A stretch of 64,000 nucleotides of DNA from Telopea speciosissima (lineage: Eukaryota; Streptophyta; Magnoliopsida; Proteales; Proteaceae): positions 50,087,043-50,151,042 of the forward strand of contig NC_057926.1 of the NCBI RefSeq assembly GCF_018873765.1. Direction: 5' to 3'. Positions 1 to 13,705 of the stretch are shown here, one piece after another. A model generated the notes under the pieces. The model searched no databases. It saw nothing but the letters and a program-made list of their open reading frames with translations, and was not told the origin of the DNA. The position numbers and the translations under genes are program-made. Numbering within the stretch: position 1 is the stretch's first letter; each line of letters opens with the position of its first letter.

Positions 1-1428
1 TCCATCATATCCCCTTACATGTGCCCTCATTGGCCCTCGTGTTGGTGCAACCGCAACACAACCAGACAATGAGAGGGAGCCATAGCACTGGCAGGGGGAG
101 CAGCATGGAAAGCGAGGCTCGTAGCACCCCCATGGAGCAGTAAGGGACGGGACTCTTATCCCCCGACTAAGGTGCTTCCATTCCCTACGTATGTCGCTAC
201 ATACCTTCGCCGCATCCTCTCATGCCCGGTCCATCGTTGCCCTATATATCTTTAATGTCTAATTAGATCGGATAACCATTCGAATTAAGAACATAAGCTC
301 GTTACTTTTCCTCTGTGATTTTCTGAAAACTAAACAAGGCTCCCAACCTTCTTAGGCATGGAAAAGTATTCTTGAAGAGAGGAAAATGGTTATGGCTGGA
401 TTATTATGGAAGGTTAATTTGAAACTGGATATATAAAAAGTGAAGATATATGAAAATTGGGTTCCTACCCTCTAAGGATTAAGGGTAAAACATCCACTCC
501 TCCAAACTGCAATATAGAGTGGGTATATGAGCTTATAAACCATGGAAACATAACTTAGAATCATACTCTACTGGACACTTTCTTCCACCCATTTGATATC
601 TCACAATCTGCACATCAGGAACTCTGCCAAGCACTTTGCCCCACAGAGGGATACTGATTCTTTCAATTTCACAATTGGATAGCCTTTCATAAGTCCTCAT
701 GGGCAAAGCTTTGTCCATCCAAACAAAAATTATCAAAGAAAAGTCCATCCAAACAAAGTCTTTGTACACACAAATTTCAATGTTTTTTTCAAGTTTTGGT
801 GGAATCCAACAATCAAGAAGTTGTTTATTACCTATAGGCCACTGGCAAATCTCCTCCCCTAGAAGTGTACGTGGTCATTCACGGCATTTTACACTTGGCA
901 TCAACAACATAGCTTACTCCTCGGCAAAGAAGGCCCTCTCAATACATGTAAGATAATATAACTCCATACACACTCTGTTTGTATGAGCTTTGTGCTTCAA
1001 AAGCTATGGGTTCTTCCTTTCTTGTCATTAACATAATTTTCTTTAGCCACAGAGAAAAAAGTGAGAGAGCTTCCAACAAATGTAGTGTAAAAAGGAATTT
1101 GCACACTACAACCAATGAGGGACTGAAAAATGATATTATCTATGTAGGGCTCATATAAGGCTCACATAATAAAAATAAGATAGGGAAATGTTAGTGTCAA
1201 TCTCACTCTTTATTATGTGAGAAAGGTATAAAAGAATCTATACAAGGAAAATGTAGCAAGCTTTTTTCAAAAACAAAAATAACACATTTAAAACCATTTT
1301 TTTATGGTTAGATAGAAGATGAAATATGAGATGAGTGCGTGCACCACATGCCAAGTGGTAAAATAGGTTTCGTGTACTCACCTCTAAAGGTTTTAACCAA
1401 TAAATTTTTATTCCATAAAAAAAAGGCA
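1..1428. other. Gene-free stretch
   Basis: No supported gene. Short open frames are interrupted and show no family resemblance. The sequence is AT-rich, without a recognisable repeat boundary. Confidence 0.5.
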
Positions 1429-1575
1429 AAAGTTTTCATGCATGGTCGTGTATAGTGCACGACCATGCCTTCAACCATTGGATGGGTATGAGGAATCATG
1501 TACAAAGCACGATTATGTTCATCCAACGGTTGAAAGCACAACCGTGCACATGCACTGCCGTGTATGAAAATTTTC
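1429..1575. repeat. Imperfect foldback repeat (hairpin MITE-like)
   Basis: The left half (from about 1432, TTTTCATGCATGGTCGTG) is repeated in inverted orientation in the right half, which ends GTGTATGAAAATTTT near 1575. Both arms carry a CAACC..TTGGATG block. The arms fold over about 70 bp with several mismatches. No clear target-site duplication was found, so the element class is open. Confidence 0.5.
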
Positions 1576-1617
1576 CCCCAAAAAAAATGGTGAAATACTT
1601 AAGGGAAAATAGCTTTT

Positions 1618-1812
1618 ATGGGACAGTGTGGTGCAGAAAATCATCGCCCCTAGTACTATTGGGGGTGTTGTGCGCATCGTGCGGCACAATACCGTCCATG
1701 TGTGCACAGTGGGTCCCATCATGCACACATGGGCAGTGCTGCACCGCACGATGCACACATCACCCCAGTAGTACTGGGGGTGATAAAGGTTGGTGTGGTG
1801 CCCATACCCCAT
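1618..1812. repeat. Imperfect foldback repeat with long arms
   Basis: The arms run from about 1618 to 1712 and from 1715 to 1812. Matching inverted blocks include GTGCGCATCGTGCGG against GTGTGCATCGTGCGG (reverse complement) and CCATGTGTGCA near the turn. The whole stretch could form one stem of about 90 bp. The arms are GC-richer than their surroundings. No TSD is evident. Class unassigned. Confidence 0.5.
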
Positions 1813-1864
1813 GAAATGTGAAATGACACCTCAGTTGATGTTTTTGCACACGATCTCCCACTAC

Positions 1865-2133
1865 CATGGTTTTAGTATACGGCATCAGAATAGGTATTGA
1901 TCAACTTGAAAACCAATATGGTAAGGAATTGGTATTAGCAAGGATCAATTGTATTAGACAAATGTGCCACTGATCCTCCTTTAAAAATAGTTTTTTTATC
2001 GATTTACTCCTTGTTCGTACCTTATCACTGATATGATATTGGAACGGTATCGGCATTGACAAGATACAAAATGGATATTGAACGTCTGATACAATACGAC
2101 ATACGATAACGACACTTAGAAGTTGGAACCATG
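1865..2133. mobile_element. hAT-type MITE, CATGGTT family
   Basis: A 269-bp element starts CATGGTTTTAGTATACGG, and its right end reads CATGGTTCCAACTTC on the opposite strand. It is flanked by an 8-bp target-site duplication with one mismatch: cccactac at 1857-1864 and ccccctac at 2134-2141. An 8-bp TSD and CA-starting inverted ends are the hAT signature. The interior is full of GGTAT/CGATA motifs and has no coding capacity. The ends match those of the coding hAT element at 46824-52444. Confidence 0.65.
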
Positions 2134-2518
2134 CCCCCTACAGGAAAGGAAACATTTGCCCAAAAATTTCTGTTTTTTTGGGTGAAACTCTTTCCAATCC
2201 TTTTTTTTCTTTTTTTTGGGTAAAATTCCCAATCCTAATTAATGTCACCGAAACTTGTGACACCTAACTTTCCTAAATTTCTCGCAATCCTGCCAATGCA
2301 AGCATAGTAATGACAATGACACAATTGCAGCCGTACAATTGTCCCATGCCGTTTTCAGTGTGGTCCACCATTTTATTACCAATTGCGCCACGTTGGCACT
2401 TGAGCACTGTAGCACCTCAATCGAGGAGATATTAAGAAACACGAAAGAGAAATAACCTGTCGCTATCTACGTGTCAATCTTCTAAAACCCTTACAGAAAT
2501 GTACCAATAAACACACGA

Positions 2519-2620
2519 CACGTGTAAGTCTCGAGGACCCACATTCAAGCAAAACGACAAGGAGCCTCAAAAAATTAGTAGAACGTTAGAAGAGGCCATG
2601 TCGCCACATTTAGCCACGTG
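2519..2620 (+). promoter_or_regulatory. Two G-box (CACGTG) motifs upstream of the hydrolase gene
   Basis: CACGTG cores lie at 2519-2524 (GACACGTGTA) and 2615-2620 (GCCACGTGTC), about 190 and 95 bp before the TATA box. Such ABRE/G-box cores bind bZIP and bHLH factors in plants. A stress or ABA input is an inference from the motif only. Confidence 0.45.
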
Positions 2621-2710
2621 TCTTCTCTTCTCACACTTCGCCACGCGGCACTCCCTTAATCGCCCGGTTAATATAAGGATTAGCTGAAGAGCGGCGAGGG
2701 CAGCTCAACC

Positions 2711-2719
2711 GTATATAAA
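2711..2719 (+). promoter_or_regulatory. TATA box of the hydrolase gene
   Basis: GTATATAAAC is followed about 30 bp later by purine-rich sequence (AACCAGAAAGAACGAG), a plausible transcription start near 2740-2750. This would give a 5' leader of about 390-640 nt, depending on which ATG is used. Confidence 0.55.
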
Positions 2720-3134
2720 CCTACTCCCTCTGCAGATAACCAGAAAGAACGAGATCTCTGAGACGCGTTTCGTTCTTCAAATTCCTGAATAGTAGTAGAA
2801 GAAGCAAAGAGAGAATAAAACCCTAATTTAAGCTATTTCCAGTTTCCTTATTTGGCGGAATCTCTGTAACCTTTCGCTCTCTCCACCATTGAATGTCCTG
2901 CAAAACTTAGTTTTAAGCTCTCACATTTCTTCATTTTAATCTTATCCTTCGATGTTTTAATTAAATAAATTCTGTTGAATCATCTACAATTCTTCGCTGC
3001 TTTTCCGGAGTTTGGGTGAACTTTTTTTCCATTCTTAGGTTCTCTATAATTAGCGGAGTTTTCTCCGAAGATTTCCTTCTTTTGTCTTTTTAATTGATTT
3101 CATTCGCCCTGCAAGTGGCGATTCTTCTCATCAC

Positions 3135-6100
3135 ATGCTCTGCTTAGGACCAACGTTGCCGGTGAAAGAATCAGAGCTTTATATTGTTTCGTGGAACCGA
3201 TTCCATTGTAAGGAGAGAGCGAGAAGGCTCTCCGTCGGGAAGAAATCGGCAAAAGGAGCTGAATTCTCGATTGTTTCTTTGAAGCGGTTTTATGGTAAGG
3301 ATAAAGCGAAGAAGCTCCCCGTAAATAGGAAATTTGAGGTCAGGTTATCTCATTCGTTGAGAGGAAGGTCATTGACGATGGAACCGACGGGGAAGATGAC
3401 CGACGCTTCGTTATCGTTGCTCCTCACATCTGGAGCGAGCGGACGCGTAAATGCTTTGTTATCGCTGCGGGTGTTGAAGAGTCTAGTAATGCTGATTAAT
3501 GCGTTTGTGATGCTCTTGATCGTGCCATTCCGAGGGCGGAGACGCTGTGGGGTGACGGCATCGGCGGAGAAATCACCAAAGGATGAGAAGCAAGAAATTA
3601 GTAGTCTCAGGAAGACTACGGTGTTGCGTGTCCCTGCGGCAATGGTTCCTCGGAAGAGCAATTCAGCGGCTTTGACGGATCAGGAGGTGGCCGCAAGGAG
3701 AGCGCTTGCAATCAGGCGCGCAACTCAGGACAAGGACAGTACCTCAGCTAGAGAAATTTTCCTCTTTGTTACTTCGAGAGGTGAAACGCTATTCACGCAA
3801 ATGTGGACACCTGTTTTCATTAAGATCAAGTAAGTCATTTTTTTTTAATTCGTCTTATGTATTTATTACTTCTGTTATTTTGGAGGAATGTAGTAAAATT
3901 AGGATTGTTTGCCTTATCTGCTAACCTCATTTATGGATTTGGTGGCACATTTATGAGGAGATTCCATTTCCCTCATTATAATGCAAGCACAGAACAGTTG
4001 GTAGGCTCATAGCTGTTTCTATTCTCCGGCTTCAGTTGTCTCTGAAGTCTAAACTTGAAAATTGCAGTTCAGAGGAATATGAATTAAAAATTTCGCTGGT
4101 TTTGTCTGGAATTGATAATGTTTGCTTTTTTCTAGAGCGGTTAAAACTTTGATTCAAGTCTGAATTCTGAAATATCCTTGGAAGCAAATTCTCCTACCTA
4201 CATTCCTGTTTATGGCATTAATGTATATATAATTTATAAGAAAAGCTTGATGAAAATTTTTAATGATATTATACATCTCTCTTTCAATCGGCATTTCTTT
4301 CCACTGCATGGGCTATGATTGTGGCTTTTGTCTTGGTATTTTTTCCATCCCATATGGGCCCTGTCTTTACCTACGTGTCTGAACACACATGTCAATGGAA
4401 AAAAAACTCTCTTATAATCAGTAACTAAAAATGGTTTAAGTATTAGTTCTCTTCTTCCTCTTTCTTTTTTATTATAATATTTTGGTGGGTAAACCTCTTT
4501 GTTTTCTTCTGAATTCTGATGGTACTGGTATCATAGTGGCAAAGGTCACGGTATAGTGTCAGAGGAAAGCATGCAATCTTGCATCACCGTTGGATGAGAT
4601 TATCCATGAATCGTATAGTCTACTTTTCTGGTATCATTTTATTGTGATGAGGTAGCAACTAGCAACACCATTAATTCATTTCTCAATGTGAACAGATTTT
4701 TCTGTCGGCAAAAGATTTTTGTTTTATCTTTGTTCCAAATGAAATCTGACATGGTGGGACTAGTTTCTATGCGTATATTTATATTGATGTATGATTTTTG
4801 TACTATCAGCATTAGTGTTATTGATTTGTTCCTTTTTGCAGGCTCTTAAGTTTACAGATAAAACCTTCAGTATTTTGCTATCCATTTCAAGCACTGAAGC
4901 TGAGCTGCTTGGTAACAGTGGTCCATAGTTTGTTCAAGTAATACAAAAACAATTGAAATCATAAGTTGATAAAAAAAAATTTCGACAGGGAGTAAGGGAC
5001 CATGGGTGATATTCAATATACCTAATTCCATTTTCCTTTAAAATTTCCACCTGTTACTAGTTCTAAAATTTTTTTCTTTGTACTTTACATATACCAATTC
5101 CTGTTATGAAACTATTTATTCGTATGACAGTGCTCAGTATATGAGCTTTGCTGGTTCAGTGCCACCAATTTGACCCCTTTGAATTTCAGGGACCATTCAA
5201 GAATAATAGAACTGATTTTTGGCTACACAAGTAGATCCAAGCATATGAACAAATTCTTGAGAGTTGTTTAACTCCATATTGTTTACCTGAGGTCTAGATG
5301 TCTAGCATGATGAAACTGTTCACTAAGATACTTAATACTTGACCCTTTTCAGGCTCCTTTCTAGATACTGATTTATTCGAGGGTAGGAAGCAAGTTGTTT
5401 GGAATAAACCAAAATTAGGTAGCAAGTTGTTTAACAAAAATTTACATTATAAATTCCTACCCTGGGAAAATCTCTGTTGAGGCATTTCTCTTAATCTGCT
5501 AGTGGTAGACAAATTAGATTATTAAGAAATATTGACATCATGCACATCATGAAAATTCAGTACTTGTTTAGTGTGTGCAGTTAAAACTGTCATAACAATT
5601 CATTTTGTTCATTGTAGTCATCACTAAAAACTATGTTGAAGACAATAGCTATAGAATTCGTTCAACCAAATTCATGTTTTTTGCATGTCTTCATCGAAGT
5701 TGGTGGATATGAGTTTGGGCCAGCTATTAATGTTGTTAATTTTTGTTAAATGAGTAAGCATCCTCTGTCTGCACCATGGTTGGAAGCCCTTCCTGCTGTC
5801 TCAGCTTATCTGCTGCATGGCAAGGTCTATTGGTGACTCAACATGTTGTTTGAATCATATAGTTTTCATTCCGATCTACATTTTTACACATGCCAGAGCA
5901 ATGCATTAAGCATGGTTTGAAAAGGGGGTTAATTATCATTTTTCAGTCAAATCGTCATGGTCATGTGTCTGAACAATGCTTAATAGTTTTTTTAAGAAGT
6001 TAACTCTAAGTGAAGAACAGGGACCATAAAAATTAAATAAGGGAAAACGCCTACATGTTGGGCCACATAGTTGTGGTAGGCCACTAGATTTGACATCTGG

Positions 6101-9100
6101 CCGATTTAGGGGGCTCCCCATCTATCCAATGCTCAAATGGCAGAAATGGGTGAGACAGCAGGGAAAGCTTCTGATAATTCAGATGCATCTTTCCCCATGA
6201 ACCATGAACTCTGTTGGTGGTTTTCTGGCACTTAACAATGGAATATTTAAATGAAAATAACATTCCAGGCTTCTTTTTTTTTTTTCTTCAATCTCTTCGA
6301 TTAGCGATGTTTGCATCATTTCTTCCATTTTGCAAGCCGAGTTTAGGCCAGCTTACCTTCTTTGCATGTAAGGATTTCTCAATTTTCTTTTATTAACTAA
6401 TAAAATGCTGGAATCATAACATCTAACTTAAGAGGATATTCGGTCAGACTGACCTTTCAACTGTTGGTGTTATGTTTGAGTGCAAAACAACTTTTTTGAG
6501 GGTCTTTAAGAAAGTTGTAAAATGGAAAACTGCATCTTTCCAGGTCTCACATGCTTGATTTATCCACTTTCTTCTTTTGTGCTTTGTACTGGCAACCATA
6601 CTACAATCCAATGTGGCATTGGCTACAACTAGGTAAAACATCACTCTTCCCAACCCCCACCCTTTCTTTCTTATCTCCTCTCCATCAGCATGTTTCTGCC
6701 CACCTCATTTTCTGTTACCTTCAATGATTGGCTGACTCCTCTTAGTTTTGTATCTTTAACTCTATTTTCTTGCATCTTTAATTTCCATGGTTATATAAAT
6801 CTGTCAGTCATTCATGTATGAAACCAAAAAAATGTTACTTAATGTTGTATAATTTCCTTCTCTGTTATAGATTAATCATTGCTGATTTTCAGCTCCTTTG
6901 TTTTTTTCTTTTTTTTGGTGGGTATGGCTTTCTTCATTTTTATTGCTTATTTCATGTTTAGGTCATTCAGGTACAGCTTCAGAATATTGAAAATCAGATA
7001 TAATTAATGGAGCAAACCTTTCTGTTTTTCTGTGGTGTGGGCTAGTCTCTCTTCTTTTGTTAATGCTGATTCTCATGTTTAGGTCATTCAGGGTACGCCT
7101 TCAGAGTATTGGCTTATTCATCACAGAATATCCACCTATGCCAATCGTAACAAGAGAACTAAGACCACCTTTGAGAATGTACAAGTTGACCCATCCAATA
7201 CTTTAATAATCTCTGAGGAGCTTTCTTTCCACAGATTAATTTCCCAAGTAGAGCCTTCTCCCATCTGCTAAGAGAATCCAGCATGTCCTGAGTATTTAGA
7301 TTGTTACAACTACATATATAGTCCTATCTGACTAAGGGAAGCAAAAGTAGTGCTATCTGACCAATTCACTAGCGAAAAATCAGATTTGTTCCACACTACC
7401 TATTTGACTGTGCCATAAAAGTAAGGCATATGAACTCATAATCTGAGGGTACAACCTTAGAAGCTGCAGAAGCATCTGCAAGCCTTCTGATATTATTACT
7501 TGAAAGAAAATAACTGTATCCTTTTTCAGACTGAAGCAATCTCTGATTTTATATTCCTCAACCAAAAATTACATTATTTTTGCAAGATCTAAAGCATTTC
7601 TGAAAGTTCTGCAGAGCTTTTTAAATTTATCCCTTTTTTTTTGCACTCATCATATTATTAAGTAACTATGACCCTTCAGAATTTGAAAGATTTCCCTCTT
7701 AGGAAGATTCAACAGACAATGTGTTGCAACTCTTAAATAACACACCACTCTTTGTAGTTGTAGAACATTACGGATGTTCTTCTTTTGCATGAACTATGGT
7801 GTCTGCACTAGGAATCACAGAGGCCTTGTATAACCTAAACATCATTCATCAGCTTATGGTATTTCAAGGTGGTACAGATTCTTATCCCTTCCTCAAATGA
7901 CACTTTTGCATTGGTTAGCCTCTTTTTCATGTCATATCCAAATGAAATCTAATGGTCTTGTAGGGAACTACATGTAAGAGCATGAAAGCTTTATAGATCT
8001 CAATGCTTTGTAATAAATAAACATATGCATGAAATTAGTGCAGCTCCGATAAAAATGCTGAGATATTGAGTAGCAAGGCTAAGAAGGATAGAACCAGAAA
8101 TGGATTCATTCAGTGGATCTCAGTGGATCCATGTGTGGGATGATGAGGGAGTCAGTGGAGCTGATTCAGCTATGTGCAATGACAACCGATGAATGCTAGA
8201 TGGAAGGAATGAGACAATGCAACATGGAAGTGTTATGACACAATAAGGCTGAATATCACTAGGTTGATGCGGGTAGGGAAAGACTCCGGATTTTGAGTTT
8301 ACTTGAGATTCCACCTTAAATTGAGTGGATGGTCAAACATAATTCGCAAAGCCAACACCATATGGTTGGTATAAGGCTTACTGAGTTGTTGAGTTGTGTG
8401 GAGGTTAAAGTGTATCTTATTTCCATATAGTTGTTTGCCCGAGTACATAAGGAATTACATGCTTATTTTGAGGAAGGCATTGATAATTAGAACTTTGCTG
8501 TGGCTAAACCTGATGGAGAAAGAATTAGTTACTGTGTTCCTTTGTGATGGAAGTAAGTGAACAGAAGTAATGGAGTAGATTCAGAGATGAGACCTAATCA
8601 TAACTTCAACGGTTTAAAAGAAAGGAGTGGAGAGACCTTAATGTTGGGTCTGCTTTGATTAAATCAGAATTGGTGTTTTTCTACAAGTTAGAGCTAAAGT
8701 GCCACCATAAATTCAAATTATTATTTATTCTGTCAATTGTATGTAGTCCCTAGAATCATGTGTCTTTGTTGAGTTGTGGAAAATTACCTACTATGGGGTT
8801 TATTTATCAATGCATCTTTATTTGTAGATTACAGATGTAGGAGGTCAGGTGGTTTCTTGGTCCTCCGCCAGTGCTTGTGGATTTAAGGGCACAAGATATG
8901 TTAATTTCCTTTTTAGCTTTCAGTTCATGAGTTCCTTAAATATGTTTAAGCTTAACCTGAAAGGGCAAAAATAAAAAATGTTATGCTCTTTACTATGCCC
9001 CAAGGAAAAGTACTTTGCGATCCAAATTTCAGGTTCATCTAATTCAGTGGACTCGATGCTTCTTAGCTGCAACCCACTAAATCTGGCTACTAATGTACAT

Positions 9101-9590
9101 GTTTAAATTCGGCAGGGGAATTGCTATTATTTTACATGGCCTGAATGAGCACAGGTATGTGTAGGTCTTCTTCTCTCCAAGCTCCAAAGTTATTAGAAAT
9201 GGATAACTAAACTTGACATACCTTCTGAAACAGTGGCAGATACAGTGACTTTGCAAAACAGCTTAATGCCAATGGCTTTAAAGTTTATGGAATGGATTGG
9301 ATTGGTAAGTTTGCATCAAATTTAAATGAATTTCTGGGTCTCCACTTTGTTGATGAATTTTGATTTCTCTGTCACACTTCTTGGCCAGACACAAACTGTT
9401 ATTCTCATTATCCTAGTTATATTTAAATCTTTATTTCTTGACCCATGCACCTCATTATGTAATCTTACACTTACCTATGTTGATTGATATGCAATAGTAA
9501 CTTCACCAGTTCGTTCTGAGTTGAACTCCAAAATCAAATCTATTAGTTGAAAACACCATCTAGTCCAGTCTGCTTAGTTACTGCAAATAT

Positions 9591-9660
<70 letters not shown>

Positions 9661-11510
9661 ATCTGCTAAAAAAAATGACTCACAAGGTTCTTAATGTAGA
9701 TGGGGTTCAGCTAAGAACCACTCTATAGTAGGATCAATGACAGGTTGCAGCAGAACATCATAATAGCAATAAAACCAGAATTAGTAACTTAGGAGGTAGA
9801 TGTCCAAAGGGGGCTGAAGAACCTGATTACCAGGCTTTTAAAACATTAGGTTAGAACTGTTAGATGGTTTCTCTTGAGAAGTTATTCACTCCAATACTAG
9901 CATAGTTTGTAAAGAAAGAAGTTAGCATATTCTAGGCTTATGCTAGCTGTTGCCGCTAGATTCCGACCGGGCTGATGTGGACGACCTGTAAAGAGGAATA
10001 GATAATGGATTGATAAACCCGAGCTTAACTCGTGGTTAATCTTTGATGGTAAAGTCATATCCGGGCAATAGTAAAGTGAGAGTGAAATACGGTAAGATTA
10101 ATAAATGTGATTACCTACCCCTGTCCGTCACTGTTCTTTTTATAGTTCGGGTCGATTGAACAGCAACAACCCACTTGGGTGGATGGTTAGTTGTAAAAGC
10201 CTCACAGTGGTGGGTCGGTTGGGATGATTCATCTGGTTGGAAGTGAGTAGAAGGCTTAATATCCCAAATGCATTTCATGGTAGGGGCCCTATTTAGCTAC
10301 TCGAACTTTCATGTCACCCCTCCACATGTTTATGTATTTTCTATGTATATCACTAGTCAAACCTGAATCAATTCTGATAGGTTGAGCTGGTAAAACTTAA
10401 TGTGCATGATCATGTTTTTGAATTTCTGTTAGTGTGTAAATACATTCTATCTTCTAGATGTAGTTATAACACTAATTGCTTGATAAAGAGCTCTGCTTTC
10501 TTCTTTCTCAGGGCACGGTGGAAGTGATGGGCTGCATGGCTATGTACATTCTCTTGATTATGCTGTTAGCGACATGGTATATTCTCTCTTACAAAGTGTA
10601 TTTACAAGAGGACTGTCTGTTTATGACTGAGCTCAATACTTTTAGATATTTTCAGAAAGCATTTGTGGAGAAGGTCACTGCAGAAAATCCCGGTCTTCCA
10701 TGTTTTTGCTTTGGACATTCAACAGGTGCAGCCATTGTCTTAAAGGTAAGATCTGTTCCGATGAATGACCTTCAATGGACAGTCTTTATCACAAATAAAA
10801 GAACCGAGTAGGGGAGGACCATATATTTCTGATTTTAACCTAATATTTACTCGTATTTAATGCTCATTTTCATGGAAAACGGAAGGCATTGTTGGACCCA
10901 AAGAGTGAAGCCCTCATAGAAGGTGTGGTTTTGACTTCACCAGCCCTACGAGTTCAGGCATCCCATCCAGTCTTTGGGGTAAGAATTTTCTCCATCTGCC
11001 TCTGCAGGCCAGGAGTCCTATTTATAATGCGAAACTCGAACATTTTCTAACAGTCACGTTTATGACTCGCAACTACTAATTCATTATTTCCTTTGGTGGT
11101 AGGTGCTGGCTCCTATTTTCTCATTTTTATTACCTAAGTATCAATTCAGTGGTGCAAACAAGAAGGGAATGCCAGTATCTCGCGACCCTGAGGCTCTAGT
11201 AACCAAGTACTCAGACCCACTTGTTTACACTGGTTCAATGAGGATCAGGACTGGCTCAGAGATTCTCCGAATCACAGCCTATTTGCAGCAGAACTTGAGA
11301 AAACTAAGTGTACCATTTCTAGTTCTCCATGGCACTGCTGATACTCTTACTGATCCTGAAGCCTCACTAAAATTGTACGAAGAAGCCTCGTCAACTGACA
11401 AATCGATCAAATTGTACGAAGGATTCTTACATGATCTCCTTTTTGAGCCTGAACGAGATGATATTGCTAACTACATCATCGACTGGTTGAATTCTAGAGT
11501 GAAGGTTTAA
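3135..11510 (+). CDS. Monoacylglycerol-lipase / CSE-like alpha/beta hydrolase, 7 exons
   Basis: CDS exons are 3135-3829, 9116-9154, 9234-9304, 10512-10576, 10656-10745, 10886-10978 and 11103-11510. All junctions are GT-AG and the phases agree, giving 486 residues. It belongs to the plant serine-hydrolase family that includes monoacylglycerol lipases and caffeoylshikimate esterase, which cleave acyl esters such as monoacylglycerols. Visible motifs: LHGLNEHSGRYSDF (from residue 238, oxyanion region), GHGGSDGLHGYV, the nucleophile elbow GHSTG with Ser312, Asp431 in HGTADTLTDP, and His461 in GFLHDLLFEP, so the catalytic triad is complete. A hydrophobic segment (LVMLINAFVMLLIVPF) followed by RGRRR near residues 115-140 suggests a membrane anchor before the catalytic domain. 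The start is uncertain. ATG 3378 (in frame, residue 82, A at -3 and G at +4) has better context than ATG 3135 and may be the real start, giving 405 residues. The exact substrate cannot be told. Confidence 0.88.
3830..9115 (+). other. First intron of the hydrolase gene (5.3 kb)
   Basis: The intron is bounded by GTAAGT at 3830 and AG at 9114-9115. I see T-rich, AT-rich sequence with scattered short open frames on both strands, but no recognisable nested gene or bounded transposon. At this length it could hide old, decayed elements. Confidence 0.7.
9594..9659. repeat. Compound microsatellite (TA)n(GA)n
   Basis: About 17 TA repeats run directly into about 15 GA repeats inside intron 3 of the hydrolase gene. 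Likely polymorphic in length. Confidence 0.95.
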
Positions 11511-13498
11511 GGTAGAGAGCATGAAGGGAATGAATGGCACAACGATAACTTGACTAAAGATGGCAAAATTACCACTGTCGCATGCAATTATTTTGCTAGA
11601 TTGCCATCTTAAAGATTGTCCAATTGAGCTCAAGGTGGTTAACGTTGTATATATGATTAGTTTGCAATTTCTGCCTTGTATGTGGTAGACACAAACACTT
11701 AATTAATTAATTAATTAATGATAATGATTTAAGCGGGAAAATCGACTTCACTGGTTGATTAGTTTTCTTAACAATTAAAATTTTATATTTGATTTCCAAG
11801 CAATGTCACCATTGGAATCTGGAAAATCTGTTCTTGAAGTTGCAAATTCAAATCTAATGATACACTCGCATCAATGTCTGACTGCAATTTGGAATTCCAT
11901 ATCAATCACGATTCACGACATCGTGAATCTGTAGACATGGTGACCAAGGGGAACCTTAAGAACTCTTTTTATGTTATTCACTTATTTGGCCCATATCCAC
12001 CTAAGAGTTTATTATTTTTACCTGAATTACCGATGGAAGCTTGAAGGCCCCTTTACAGGCCCAAATGGTAAAGATAATTAATATCAATATATTAATATAT
12101 TCATATGAGAGAGAGAGTACCTGGCCATATTGTTATTGTATTATTATATTAATGGGCGAGAGAACGCTAATCGGTTAGGTGCCTAGCGTGGCTCCCATGC
12201 CTAGACACAGAAACTACCCTGTCTTGTGGAAATGACCACCTTGCCCTCATGAAAAGTCAAAAATTCCACGGAACAACAGGGTTTAATACACAAAATTGTG
12301 TATGGCATATAAAAACATAGGTACAGGAACAATGAGCACGAATAATAAAATATGCACATACTCGAATACGTGGTTCTGTAAAACCATCTATGTCCATGGA
12401 ATGAGAGCTAATCTTCAACTAAGAATCAAGAGAGAAATGGTATGACCTTTGTGTTTTGATTCTCAAACCCAAGCTCCCTTGGACATCCTTCTCTTATCCC
12501 CATTCCTCACATTTTGGCTTTTCACTACTTGGATTTTCACTACCCCTCTCCTCTTGGTAGACACTTCTCTCCTTCTATAGGACTTCTCTTCCTCTTTTGA
12601 AAGACTTCACCTTTTGGAAGATTCCAACCCTTCCACTCTCTCTAGCTTGGTGTCTCTTCACTTTCCTCATTAGAAGACCCTAATGGATAATCCAATATAT
12701 CGAACCATTGAACCAAACCCATCAACCGGTCAACATAAAAGACACCAAACCCAACAAAATGAGGTTGATTAAGCTCAAGTAATCATGACTTCTTAGGGTT
12801 TTGACATGATCTTTGAGGTCCAAATTGCAAAAGGTTATCTAATTTTATGCTGAATTAGGTGTAGAGAATTTACATACGACAATTATCTACCTTTATCTTT
12901 AAATCTCCCAGAACCAACTACATTGATCAATATGAGTTGGAAGTAGATAAATTTGTAGCACTTCAACTCTAGTGAACCATGGGAATTTCCTGTAGTGTTT
13001 GGAATCTAACATGATAATTAAAGCTAGATCCTATCTTAATTATTAAGCACTCAGCTTAAATAGGACAGGAACACCCTCCAGATAAAGCCTAATTAAAAAC
13101 AAAACCAAATTAAAAATGAGAAATATTTGTTGTTCTTTTGTGCAAACTAGCTGTGAACTATTAGGTTTGAATTGATATTAACATCCATACTTAGTCATAA
13201 TTTGATAATATCCCTCATGCTCCAGTTAGCTTTAGAGTGTGAAACATGTCATTTAAGTTGGTTCCCACACCAAATCCCATAAGGTCCTGTTCTGTACCTT
13301 TTCACATTACAGTGTCCAATGCAAAAGTACCAATAGAAAATAGGTTATAATGATAAGAAATTGTTTAACTTCTAACCATTCTCAAATTGAATTAGTTTTC
13401 ATCTTTTAATAAGTGCTTTTTTTGTTTCCTTTTTCTCTATTCCCTTCAATTTAAACAAATAAATTCTACTCCTACCACTAGAGAACCACTCAGAAACT
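11511..13498. other. Gene-free stretch with possible old LTR fragment
   Basis: Downstream of the hydrolase stop. A (TTAA)n tract lies near 11700. Around 12360-12400 the text AATACGTGGTTCTGTAAAACC resembles the ACGTGGTTCGGC blocks common in plant LTRs, but no ends were found. No gene is supported. Confidence 0.4.
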
Positions 13499-13705
13499 AT
13501 AAATTTGAAAGATTACTAATGGATGGAGCACGAATAGTGGTCCCCTATATTCTACAATTAGTGCTTGAGCATTTTAGTGTAATCTCTGTAATTGTGAGCT
13601 TAAACTACAGTACTCTCTTTGATTAGTGTTTGAACACTTGCCACAATTATAGTGTTTTTTTTTTTATGAAAATTTGAATTTTGGTTAACTTGATATTATT
13701 AGTAA

